This document shows positions 1 through 5,902 of a stretch of DNA of 7,054 nucleotides, piece after piece. How positions within the stretch are numbered: the stretch's first letter is position 1; each line of letters starts with the position of its first letter. The position numbers were made by a program, and so were the translations under genes. Origin of the DNA: JBGPYM01 sp041493205 (GTDB lineage Bacteria > Bacteroidota > Ignavibacteria > UBA10030 > UBA6906); NCBI GenBank assembly GCA_041493205.1, contig JBGPYM010000165.1, positions 1 to 7,054 of the forward strand. The letters run 5' to 3'. Under the pieces are notes generated by a model that saw only the letters and a program-made list of their open reading frames with translations, had not been told where the DNA came from and ran no database searches.

Positions 1-386
1 AGGTTGAACTGGCGCGCCTCGGTGAACTTTCCCTCGGCCTGGCACTTGGCCGCCTTGCGTCCCTTGTAGGCGGGGCTGCCGCACGGAGCGTCTTCAATCT
101 GATCCGCCCGGAAGCGCGCTTTGCACTCCTTGCAGTCGACCATCGGGTCGGTGAAGTTCGCGACATGTCCCGACGCCTCCCAGACGCGGGGGTGCATCAG
201 AATGGCGGCGTCGATCCCTTCCACGTCCTCCCGGGACGTCATCGCCTGCCACCATTGTTCCTTGATGTTCCGGAGCAGCTCGACGCCGAGCGGACCGTAA
301 TCCCAGCAGCCGTTCAGGCCGCCGTAGATCTCGCTTGATTGAAATACGTATCCCCGCCTCTTGCTCAGAGAGACGATCTTCTCCAT
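1..386 (-). CDS. glyS: Glycyl-tRNA synthetase, single-chain class II type (N-terminal part, runs off the left edge)
   Basis: Charges tRNA-Gly with glycine in the cytoplasm; the alpha2-type enzyme found in archaea, eukaryotes and many bacteria. 128 complete codons are visible. Counting from the ATG at 386, residues 12-34 carry the family hallmark GYVFQSSEIYGG followed by NGCWDYGPLG. Residues 72-95 read ASGHVANFTDP then DCKECKARFRAD, matching the usual GSGH/FxDP/CKxC stretch; further Cys at 102 and 115 may join C85/C88 in a metal site. The catalytic core and anticodon-binding domain lie beyond the window. It is the last visible gene of the leftward set, downstream of a membrane-anchored unknown protein. 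The start is uncertain: the ATG at 386 has no well-placed ribosome binding site, whereas an in-frame ATT at 443 (19 codons upstream) sits 7 nt after AAAGGAG. With that start the protein would gain MSTQNAPTGAAQQPGSSAV. Identity is very secure, the start is not. Confidence 0.95.
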   Translation of the reverse strand, partial: MEKIVSLSKRRGYVFQSSEIYGGLNGCWDYGPLGVELLRNIKEQWWQAMTSREDVEGIDAAILMHPRVWEASGHVANFTDPMVDCKECKARFRADQIEDAPCGSPAYKGRKAAKCQAEGKFTEARQFN

Positions 387-440
387 GACGGCGGACGACC
401 CTGGCTGCTGTGCAGCGCCGGTCGGTGCATTCTGGGTGGA

Positions 441-457
441 AATACGTGAACTCCTTT
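441..457 (-). promoter_or_regulatory. Strong Shine-Dalgarno plus candidate ATT start codon for glyS
   Basis: Read on the minus strand, AAAGGAG (457-451) is followed after 7 nt by ATT (443-441), in frame with the conserved glyS reading frame. An in-frame TGA, which is also the stop of the preceding gene (473-471), closes the frame just upstream. No ATG, GTG or TTG codon lies in frame between that stop and the ATG at 386. The ATG at 386 is preceded only by a weak AGGG 12 nt away. The SD position therefore argues for initiation at AUU, a rare start known from infC. A base-call error (ATG read as ATT) would look the same. Confidence 0.6.
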
Positions 458-470
458 CTGCCGGAACCGC

Positions 471-920
471 TCAGCGGCCGGCGTCGGTGACAAATGCGAT
501 GCTCCGGATCGTCGCGCGGCCCCGGACGATATGCATGGTGACGACCTGTTCCCTGGTTTTCTCGCTCCCCACGACGCGCGCGCCGAAGGACGCGACCCGG
601 AGACCCAGCGCGTGGTTGAAGCTTATGCTGAGGAACGAACGACCCACCGTCACACGCTGCTCGATGCGTCCGGTGGGTTTCCCGTCGGCCGTTGCGCGCC
701 AGGTTTTGACATCCGCGCTGCTGATGCCTTCCTGTGCCAGGAGCGAATCAAGCGCTGCCGCTATCCCCGTTTCCGCACGCCGGATTGCCGACTCCGTTTC
801 GGGGAGGGCGGATGACCCTGCGCCGGCCCCCGCAACCGTCAGAAGGAGAGCACAGGCGGCGAGAATCCCGGCGACTACGAGGCGTTTCCGCAGGAAGGGC
901 TCCGCAAATCCGCCGGTCAT
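471..920 (-). CDS. Membrane-anchored or exported protein of unknown function
   Basis: 149 aa. I do not recognise the family. A short N-terminal segment ending in RKR (11-13) is followed by one hydrophobic stretch (about 14-35, LVVAGILAACALLL then a Gly/Ala-rich end), so the protein is probably inserted in or exported across the inner membrane with the remaining ~115 residues outside. LAAC at 20-23 fits a lipobox, but hydrophobic residues continue after the Cys, so a lipoprotein is only one option; cleavage after the AGAGA run or an uncleaved anchor are others. The rest is a mixed helix-then-strand region (roughly 41-65 helical, 69-145 strand-rich), without Cys or an obvious catalytic motif. 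The ATG at 920 overlaps the stop of the upstream enoyl-CoA hydratase gene as ATGA, which supports this start and suggests coupled translation. A longer open frame extends upstream to 1364, but that part only shadows the hydratase gene. Confidence 0.8.
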   Translation of the reverse strand: MTGGFAEPFLRKRLVVAGILAACALLLTVAGAGAGSSALPETESAIRRAETGIAAALDSLLAQEGISSADVKTWRATADGKPTGRIEQRVTVGRSFLSISFNHALGLRVASFGARVVGSEKTREQVVTMHIVRGRATIRSIAFVTDAGR

Positions 921-1696
921 GCGTTCTTGAATACGGGTTTCCGCTTTTCCAGAAACGCCCGCGTCCCTTCTTTGAAATCCTCCGTTCCGCAACAGACGCC
1001 GAACAGCGAGGCTTCGAGCCGTTCTCCTTCGCTGAGCGGGGTTTCCTCGGTGATGTTCACGGCCTTCAGTGCCATCCGGATCGCAATCTGTCCCATGGAC
1101 GCAATCGTGCCGGCCATTGCCGTGGTCCGCTGCATCAGCTCTGCCGCGGGCACGACCTTGTTCACCAGGCCCATCCGGAAAGCCTCCTGTGCGTCCACCT
1201 GGACGCCGGTCAGGATCATCTCCATCGCCCGCCCTCGTCCGATGAGCCGGGCAAGCCGCTGGGTCCCGCCGTACCCGGGGATGGTCCCGAGATTGACTTC
1301 CGGCTGACCGAACTTCGCCCTGTCGGAGGCGATGCGGATGTGACAGGCGAGAGCGAGCTCGCACCCGCCTCCCAGCGCATAGCCGTTGACGGCGGCAATG
1401 ACAGGCTTCCCCAGGTTCTCGATCGCATCGAACACCGCCTGCCCATCCGCGGCAAACTCCCGGCCTGTGGGACTGTCGAGCGCCGTCAATTCTGCAATGT
1501 CCGTCCCGGCCACGAACGCCTTCTCCCCGGCGCCGGTCAGGATCACGACATCGACCTCAGGATCATTCTTCAACACCGCAAAGCACTCGCGGAGTTCGGC
1601 TTTGGCCCGGGCATTCAGCGCATTGAGCTTTTCGGGCCGGTTGATCGTGACGGTCGCAATCCGGCGGTCGCGTGTGAGAAGAAGCGTGTTTTCCAT
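917..1696 (-). CDS. Enoyl-CoA hydratase / crotonase family protein
   Basis: 259 aa, the normal length for the family. Crotonases add water to trans-2-enoyl-CoA thioesters in fatty-acid or amino-acid breakdown, or act on 3-hydroxybutyryl-CoA in C4 pathways. The CoA-binding and oxyanion-hole elements are present: NRPEKLNALN (19-28), AFVAGTDIAEL (60-70) and NGYALGGGCELALAC (104-118). Glu113 (in GGGCEL) and Glu133 (in GQPEVNLG) are 20 residues apart, matching the two catalytic glutamates of rat hydratase (Glu144/Glu164), so hydratase activity is likely rather than one of the divergent crotonase reactions. The conserved IPGYGGTQRL follows at 139-148. AGGA lies 8 nt before the ATG at 1696. The gene follows the barrel protein by 28 bp and its stop overlaps the next start by 4 bp. 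Acyl chain preference cannot be read from the sequence, and no other beta-oxidation gene is in view. Confidence 0.95.
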   Translation of the reverse strand: MENTLLLTRDRRIATVTINRPEKLNALNARAKAELRECFAVLKNDPEVDVVILTGAGEKAFVAGTDIAELTALDSPTGREFAADGQAVFDAIENLGKPVIAAVNGYALGGGCELALACHIRIASDRAKFGQPEVNLGTIPGYGGTQRLARLIGRGRAMEMILTGVQVDAQEAFRMGLVNKVVPAAELMQRTTAMAGTIASMGQIAIRMALKAVNITEETPLSEGERLEASLFGVCCGTEDFKEGTRAFLEKRKPVFKNA

Positions 1697-1724
1697 CAGC
1701 TGCGTCCTATCGTGGTCGTGCGCT

Positions 1725-2381
1725 TCAGAGGGAGAAGGAGTTAAGACGGAATCCGAGAGAGACGCCGAGGTTCTTCATATCGGAGAATTGCGTGTAGCGC
1801 ACGGCGAATTCAAAGATCTTCACGGCAAATCCGCCCGTGACGGTGTAGCCGAGTTTCGCCTGTTCTCCCATCGAGACATTCCCGGAGATCAGTTGCACGT
1901 TCCCATCAATCCCGCCGAAGAGCATCAGATTCTCACGCCCTTCATATGGGAAGACGAACTGCAGCCCCAGAGACACGGGAAACGTCATGAAGTCGTAGTT
2001 CCCGAGCTGCTCTCCAATCCCTGCCTGAGCTACGGCCGCGCTGGAGGCGATCACGTAATCTCCCGACGTTCGCTCCGCCGCATAATACCACGTTGCGCCC
2101 GCGCCCAGCGTCAGGGCAACGTTAGGCAGCTCTTCGTTGAAGGCCCGGACGGAAAAGTTCAGGCCGGTTCCGCCATACCGGTACTCGCGTGCAGGAGGAG
2201 GGTAGATGAACGAGGACAGACCAAAGAGTTGGACACCGTTGTAGTAGTCCTTGATCGTCGAGCCGGGGAAGTACTTCGTCATGGCAATGCCAGGCGTGAA
2301 GTGCCACGTTTTTTGCTGGGTCTCCTGGGAGGTTGCCGGGAGGGCACAGAGGATGAACAGTGCAAAGATGGTTGTACGCAT
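1725..2381 (-). CDS. Predicted outer-membrane beta-barrel protein
   Basis: 218 aa with a Sec signal peptide: MRTT, a hydrophobic core IFALFILCALP, then likely cleavage after ATS (16-18), before QE. The mature part is rich in Tyr, Phe and Gly and contains repeated amphipathic stretches with alternating hydrophobic residues, for example LTLGAGATWYYAAE (about 90-103), FPVSLGLQFVFPY, NLMLFGGIDGNVQLIS and NLGVSLGFRLNSFSL at the C-terminus. This is the pattern of a small barrel of about 8-10 strands, similar in style to the OMP_b-brl/porin-like proteins annotated in Bacteroidota and relatives. Cargo or function is unknown. AGGAG sits 6 nt upstream of the ATG at 2381, supporting the start. It begins 25 bp after the nucleotidyltransferase stop and ends 28 bp before the hydratase start, so it is probably co-transcribed with both. 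The barrel prediction rests on composition and strand pattern only. Confidence 0.78.
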   Translation of the reverse strand: MRTTIFALFILCALPATSQETQQKTWHFTPGIAMTKYFPGSTIKDYYNGVQLFGLSSFIYPPPAREYRYGGTGLNFSVRAFNEELPNVALTLGAGATWYYAAERTSGDYVIASSAAVAQAGIGEQLGNYDFMTFPVSLGLQFVFPYEGRENLMLFGGIDGNVQLISGNVSMGEQAKLGYTVTGGFAVKIFEFAVRYTQFSDMKNLGVSLGFRLNSFSL

Positions 2382-2406
2382 GGCGGTCTCCTGAGAATGT
2401 TGCTTT

Positions 2407-3471
2407 TCAGACGATTTCCACCCGGCTCTGATCGCCGATCATAAACCGGTGGACTTTCGGCTTTCCCGTCGCCTCCACGATTTCCACGTCGTTCCCGATG
2501 ATGCTTGATTCCAGCCGGATGCCGACGTTCTGAATCCTGCAGTCGCGGAGGATGATGCTGTATTCGATTTCACTCCCCTTGACCGTCGTCCCGTTGCCGA
2601 TGGAGGAGTAAGGGCCGACGTAGGAATCTTCGATGAGGCACCGCTCCCCGATAATCGCCGGACCCCGGATGACGCTATTGACGATGCGCGCGCCCTGCTC
2701 GACCACCACTTTCCCGGAGACGGATGATTTGAGGTCCACTTCGCCCCTGATGCCGGGTGTGATGTTGTCCAGGACAAGGCGGTTTGCCTCGAGGAGGTCG
2801 GTCGGTTTGCCGGTGTCCTTCCACCATCCGGTAATCTCCGAATAGCCGATCGAGAGTCCTTTGTCTATAAGATACTGATGCGCATCGGATATTTCCAGCT
2901 CTCCCCGCGCGCTTGGCGTGATAGCGTTGACCGCCTCGAAGATGTGGCTGTCATACAGGTAGATGCCCGCGACGGCAAAGTTGCTCTTCGGTATTTTCGG
3001 TTTCTCCTCGACGCCGATAATCTTCCCGTTCCGGATTTCCGGCACGCCGAAGCGCTCGGGATCCTTCACCCGCGCCAGCGTGAGATAGCAATTGCAGCCG
3101 CTTTTCTCGAACTCGTCCACAAACCGTTTCACGCCGCCCACGACCATGTTATCGCCGAGATAGAAAATGAAGCGGTCTTTGCCGACAAACGGCTGCGCCA
3201 GTGCAACGACCTGCGCCAGTCCTCCGGGGGACGCCTGCGGGATATACGTGATGCGGACCCCCCATCGCTCCCCGCCCCCGATTGCCTTCTGAACCTCGTC
3301 ATTGTCGGCATTGACCACGATGCCGATCGTGGTGATGCCGGCCGCCGCAGCCGCCTCGATGGCGTAATGCAGGATAGGCTTGTTGGCGACCGGGATGAGG
3401 TGCTTGTTTCTGGTGTGCGTGATCGGACGGAGACGTGTGCCGCGTCCGCCGCTGGCAATGAGCGCTTTCAC
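2407..3471 (-). CDS. rmlA: Sugar-1-phosphate nucleotidyltransferase, long-form RmlA type (glucose-1-phosphate thymidylyltransferase-like)
   Basis: 354 aa. Enzymes of this group join a sugar 1-phosphate to an NTP (classically Glc-1-P plus dTTP giving dTDP-glucose) in the cytoplasm, feeding deoxysugar and surface-glycan synthesis. The N-terminal catalytic domain (about 1-235) shows GGRGTRLRPIT (8-18), NKHLIPVANKPI (22-33), LGDN with metal ligand Asp107, EEKP (155-158), RGELEISD (189-196) and WWKDTGKP with Asp219. The C-terminal ~110 residues form a left-handed beta-helix of imperfect hexapeptides (for example ARIVNSVIRGPAIIGERCLI), which separates this long StrD-like form from the ~290-aa RmlA. 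The start is a GTG at 3471, overlapping the previous stop (GTGA), with GGGAG 5 nt upstream. No rmlB, C or D follows, so the sugar product is open; UDP- or CDP-sugar use is possible. The fold assignment is secure, the exact substrate is not. Confidence 0.92.
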   Translation of the reverse strand: MKALIASGGRGTRLRPITHTRNKHLIPVANKPILHYAIEAAAAAGITTIGIVVNADNDEVQKAIGGGERWGVRITYIPQASPGGLAQVVALAQPFVGKDRFIFYLGDNMVVGGVKRFVDEFEKSGCNCYLTLARVKDPERFGVPEIRNGKIIGVEEKPKIPKSNFAVAGIYLYDSHIFEAVNAITPSARGELEISDAHQYLIDKGLSIGYSEITGWWKDTGKPTDLLEANRLVLDNITPGIRGEVDLKSSVSGKVVVEQGARIVNSVIRGPAIIGERCLIEDSYVGPYSSIGNGTTVKGSEIEYSIILRDCRIQNVGIRLESSIIGNDVEIVEATGKPKVHRFMIGDQSRVEIV

Positions 3472-4412
3472 TCGTTCTCCCGTGTGTGCATGGATTCGTC
3501 AGTGAATGAGCGGATCAGCTGAACCATCGCCGTGCGTTGGTCCGCAGTCAGCGATCCCTTCGCCCCCGCAAGGCGGACGGTTTCAAGCGACATCCGCGTG
3601 TAGTAGGGGAGGAGCTCCGGCACCGCATCCCGGACCGCTTCCAGGTGACGCGCGACGGTCCCGATTCCTCCGCGGGCGACCGGTCCGCTCAGTGCGGCAG
3701 CGGGCGACGTCGCGGCGACGTTCGCAAGCGTGGCATCCAGAATTGGCCGGACCAGCCCCATGAACCTCTTCTGCCCCGGAAGGACGGCACGGAGCATCGC
3801 TTCAAGTTCCGCGAGCATGGTCGTGAGGTGATTCGACGCGACGACGCACGCGGCGTGGTAGAGTTCCCGCCGCCCGGGCGGAATCAGGACGATCCTGCCC
3901 TGCAGAACGGAAGCCAGTCGGCGCGCCATGCGCACTCCCCGCGGAGATCCGTCCACCCCATAGGAGATGCCGCGCGCCCACGGAAGTATGTCCCGCGGTG
4001 CGAAGTCGCGGGGAAACGTCTGGAGGGGATGGAATGAGAAGACCGCAGCCCCCCGGACCGCACAGGGGTCGAGGGCAGCGGCGGTGAGCATGCCTGAAGC
4101 GTGGCAAACGGCGAGCGTGCCGAAGTCGAGTCCTTCGAGACCGGCCAGCGTGCGTGCCACCTCTTCGACCGCATCATGGGGGGTCGTGATAAACACACAC
4201 TCTGTGTCCCGGGGGATGGCGGTGAGGGCTGTCGAGGCATTTGCACAGCGGAGAAACCGTCCGGCAGCCCGGGCCGAGGCGCGGCTGCGCGACACGATCG
4301 CGGTGATCCGGGCCCCTTCCTCGACAAGCACGCGACCCAGGACCGACCCGACTTTGCCGGCCCCGACGATGGCCACGCGCAGCCGCAACGTCCGGAGAGG
4401 TTTCTGTTTCAT
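3468..4412 (-). CDS. Rossmann-like and DUF2520 domain protein (predicted NAD(P)-binding oxidoreductase-like)
   Basis: 314 aa. The N-terminal Rossmann domain has RVAIVGAGKVGSVLG (12-26, dinucleotide loop GAGKVG), a strand ending ITAIVSRS (36-43), and VFITTPHDAVEEVA (73-86). Then come CHASG (103-107) and FHPLQTF (127-133), and the C-terminal all-helical DUF2520 domain with YHAACVVASNHL (185-196) and SGPVARGG (242-249). The architecture resembles 6-phosphogluconate/ketopantoate-type and F420-dependent NADP reductases, but the reaction of this family is not established as far as I know. Gly249 stands where I expect Asp (GPxxRGD). The ATG at 4412 lies 8 bp after the MEMO stop, with no clear Shine-Dalgarno, so translation may depend on the upstream gene. 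It overlaps the nucleotidyltransferase start by 4 bp. Family assignment confident, function unknown. Confidence 0.9.
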   Translation of the reverse strand: MKQKPLRTLRLRVAIVGAGKVGSVLGRVLVEEGARITAIVSRSRASARAAGRFLRCANASTALTAIPRDTECVFITTPHDAVEEVARTLAGLEGLDFGTLAVCHASGMLTAAALDPCAVRGAAVFSFHPLQTFPRDFAPRDILPWARGISYGVDGSPRGVRMARRLASVLQGRIVLIPPGRRELYHAACVVASNHLTTMLAELEAMLRAVLPGQKRFMGLVRPILDATLANVAATSPAAALSGPVARGGIGTVARHLEAVRDAVPELLPYYTRMSLETVRLAGAKGSLTADQRTAMVQLIRSFTDESMHTRENE

Positions 4413-4420
4413 AGCACGTG

Positions 4421-5263
4421 TCAGACTGCGACTGCTCCCACGTACCCGACGACGCTCCCGTAGTCACCCGTGACGTCGCCCGACGTGGCATACTGCAGGA
4501 TGTCGACCCGGGAGGAGCCGAGGTGCCGGAGTGCCGACAGGACCGCGACTGCGGGTCCTCCGCCGCACGCTTCCGCCATTCCACGCTCAAGGTGGTCCAT
4601 CAGCGCCTGCTCGTCAAATGCCCGCAGATCATCAATGACGACCGTATCCATGCGGTGTGCAATATCGGCCGAATAAAAGTGCGAGAGGTCGGTGCTGGCG
4701 ATCAGCAAAACGTTCCGGTCCCCCACCACCCCCGCGATCGATTTTCCGAGGTTGAAACACGTCTCCGGGGTCTGATGGCCGATGACCAGCGGGACAAAGA
4801 CAAACTTGCCGAGTGCGCGTTGCAGGAATGGGAGCTGCACTTCCACGGCGTGCTCCGACTGATGGCCGGCTCCGGACAGACGAATTTCCTCTGACGCGCC
4901 GACGAGTTGTTCCCGGAGGTCTCCGTCAACCGGTACGACACCGAGAGGCGTTGCATACCCTTCGCCGTTGAACACGGAAACCCCTTCAAAGTGTTCGCGG
5001 TGGCTGGGCGATACAATAAGTACAGCGTCGTACGTGCACCCCCGCAGCCTGCCGTAGGCGGTCGCGGCCGTGGGGCCGGAGTAGAGATACCCGGCGTGGG
5101 GTGCGATGATCCCCCGTATTCTCTCCCCCGTATGCGGCGGAACATCCTTGAACAATCCGTCGATGAGAGAGGCGAGCTCTCTGCTGTTTTCGGGGTAAAA
5201 CGTGCCGCAGACCGCACATGGTCTGACGCTCCCCCTCACCGATTCAACGGTCTGGTTCTTCAT
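4421..5263 (-). CDS. amrB: MEMO1-family protein (AmmeMemoRadiSam system protein B)
   Basis: 280 aa from the chosen start. MEMO proteins share a fold with extradiol dioxygenases and bind iron or copper; the bacterial reaction is unknown to me. The metal-site residues expected from human MEMO1 (H49, H81, H192, C244) are all present: APHAGYLYSG (His56), SPSHREHF (His88), STDLSHF (His195) and ACGGGP (Cys233). SEHAVEVQLPFL (136-147) is another family signature. The N-terminal RPxAVxGxFYP element is there but reads RPCAVCGTFYP, with Cys16 and Cys19 forming a CxxC not usual for the family. The ATG at 5263 is preferred because GAGGTG lies about 4-5 nt upstream and homology begins soon after; a GTG at 5317 would add 18 residues without family features. 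It overlaps the AMMECR1 gene by 20 bp and is followed 8 bp later by the DUF2520 gene, so the three are probably co-translated. Confidence 0.93.
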   Translation of the reverse strand: MKNQTVESVRGSVRPCAVCGTFYPENSRELASLIDGLFKDVPPHTGERIRGIIAPHAGYLYSGPTAATAYGRLRGCTYDAVLIVSPSHREHFEGVSVFNGEGYATPLGVVPVDGDLREQLVGASEEIRLSGAGHQSEHAVEVQLPFLQRALGKFVFVPLVIGHQTPETCFNLGKSIAGVVGDRNVLLIASTDLSHFYSADIAHRMDTVVIDDLRAFDEQALMDHLERGMAEACGGGPAVAVLSALRHLGSSRVDILQYATSGDVTGDYGSVVGYVGAVAV

Positions 5264-5795
5264 TGACCACCTCTGCACTGAACCGGTAGAGCTTCGCCCG
5301 GTGATCTTCCCATGCACGCGGCGGCAGTCCGGCTTTGCGCGCGGTATTCGACAGAAATTCCTCCAGGCCCCAGTGGTACTCGACAGCCACCTGCGGGAGC
5401 AGGACCCCCCGGTTCCAGCCGAGTTCGAGCAGAACGCCGTCCCTTCCGATGCAGATATCGCTGGTGTTGTTCACCTGCTGGAGCGGCGAGAGGACGGAAA
5501 TTTCATACGTGAGGTCGCCCAGTTCGTCCGGGCGCACCGGCGGAAAGCGCGGATCATCGCGCGCGGCCTTGACGGCAACCTCCTGCACCACCTGCGCGAG
5601 GGGGAGGGAAGATTCAAGGTATCCGATACAGCCGCGCAATTCCCCGTGACGGCGCAACGTGACGAATGCACCCCCGGCGCCCGCCAGTGATCCCTGCGGC
5701 GTGCAAGGGGGCGGGGAAGATTCGCCGCGCACCGCGCGCGCGATGGCATCGCGTGCAATCGCCAGCAGCTCGGTCCGCTCCTGATGCGTCAACAT
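5244..5795 (-). CDS. amrA: AMMECR1-domain protein (AmmeMemoRadiSam system protein A)
   Basis: 183 aa. The family hallmark LRGCIG is at 53-58, preceded by GAFVTLRRHGE (42-52) and followed by AARDDPRFPPV (77-87), LTYEISVLSPL (95-105) and LLPQVAVEYHWGLEEFL (132-148). These segments span the whole AMMECR1 domain. The invariant Cys56 of LRGCIG suggests a catalytic or ligand role, but the activity of the family is unknown. In many bacteria and archaea AMMECR1, MEMO and a radical-SAM protein are found together; here the MEMO gene overlaps by 20 bp and no radical-SAM gene is in view. The ATG at 5795 is chosen because the domain starts there and a promoter candidate (-10 at 5824-5819) lies inside the longer alternative that begins with TTG at 5852, which also lacks a ribosome binding site. 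The chosen start itself has only a weak purine run upstream. First gene of the leftward set. Confidence 0.93.
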   Translation of the reverse strand: MLTHQERTELLAIARDAIARAVRGESSPPPCTPQGSLAGAGGAFVTLRRHGELRGCIGYLESSLPLAQVVQEVAVKAARDDPRFPPVRPDELGDLTYEISVLSPLQQVNNTSDICIGRDGVLLELGWNRGVLLPQVAVEYHWGLEEFLSNTARKAGLPPRAWEDHRAKLYRFSAEVVNEEPDR

Positions 5796-5818
5796 GGCAT
5801 GAGGTCCGCGTCGGTAGT

Positions 5819-5848
5819 ATCGTAACGTAACCAAAAGCGGACTGACAA
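5819..5848 (-). promoter_or_regulatory. Candidate sigma70-type promoter for the leftward gene set
   Basis: On the minus strand TTGTCA (5848-5843, 5 of 6 matches to TTGACA) is followed after 18 nt by TACGAT (5824-5819, 4 of 6 matches to TATAAT). Transcription would begin near 5812, giving a short leader of about 17 nt before the ATG at 5795. Positioned correctly to drive amrA and the genes behind it. Found by eye in GC-rich DNA, so it is a candidate only. Confidence 0.45.
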
Positions 5849-5873
5849 ACAAGGCAGCGGCGCGCGCGGTTTC

Positions 5874-5902
5874 TTGACTCTCGCAGGCCGCTTGACTACA
5901 TT
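5874..5902 (+). promoter_or_regulatory. Candidate sigma70-type promoter for the rightward mutase gene
   Basis: TTGACT (5874-5879, 5 of 6 to consensus) and TACATT (5897-5902, 4 of 6) are separated by an ideal 17 nt. Transcription would start near 5909, leaving a leader of about 31 nt to the ATG at 5941. The heptamer CTTGACT occurs twice here (5873-5879 and 5891-5897), offset by 18 bp, the second copy running into the -10 box. Confidence 0.5.

Noticed and set aside
365..430. Short open frame (21 codons, ATG at 430) overlapping the glyS start, as a possible leader peptide
   Set aside because: The Shine-Dalgarno at 457-451 is 20 nt from this ATG, too far, and the peptide has no run of Gly or other attenuator-like codons.
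921..1364. Upstream extension of the 471-920 gene to an open frame of 297 aa
   Set aside because: The extra 148 residues are an alternate-frame reading of the hydratase gene, rich in Arg/Gly/Asp; the signal-like N-terminus and ATGA overlap support the ATG at 920.
734..1744. 336-codon open frame on the plus strand
   Set aside because: Lies antisense to the enoyl-CoA hydratase and the unknown protein, has no recognisable domain, and its composition is that of a GC-rich shadow frame.
1386..2444. 352-codon open frame on the plus strand
   Set aside because: Antisense to the hydratase and the barrel protein, both of which show clear protein-level features; no domain or ribosome binding site seen.
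5796..5852. TTG start at 5852 giving a 202-aa AMMECR1 protein
   Set aside because: No ribosome binding site before the TTG, added residues do not look like the domain, and the promoter candidate overlaps them.
5855..5870. GC-alternating run (GCGCGCGC) as a Z-DNA or repeat element
   Set aside because: Too short and common in DNA of this composition; similar runs occur inside genes.
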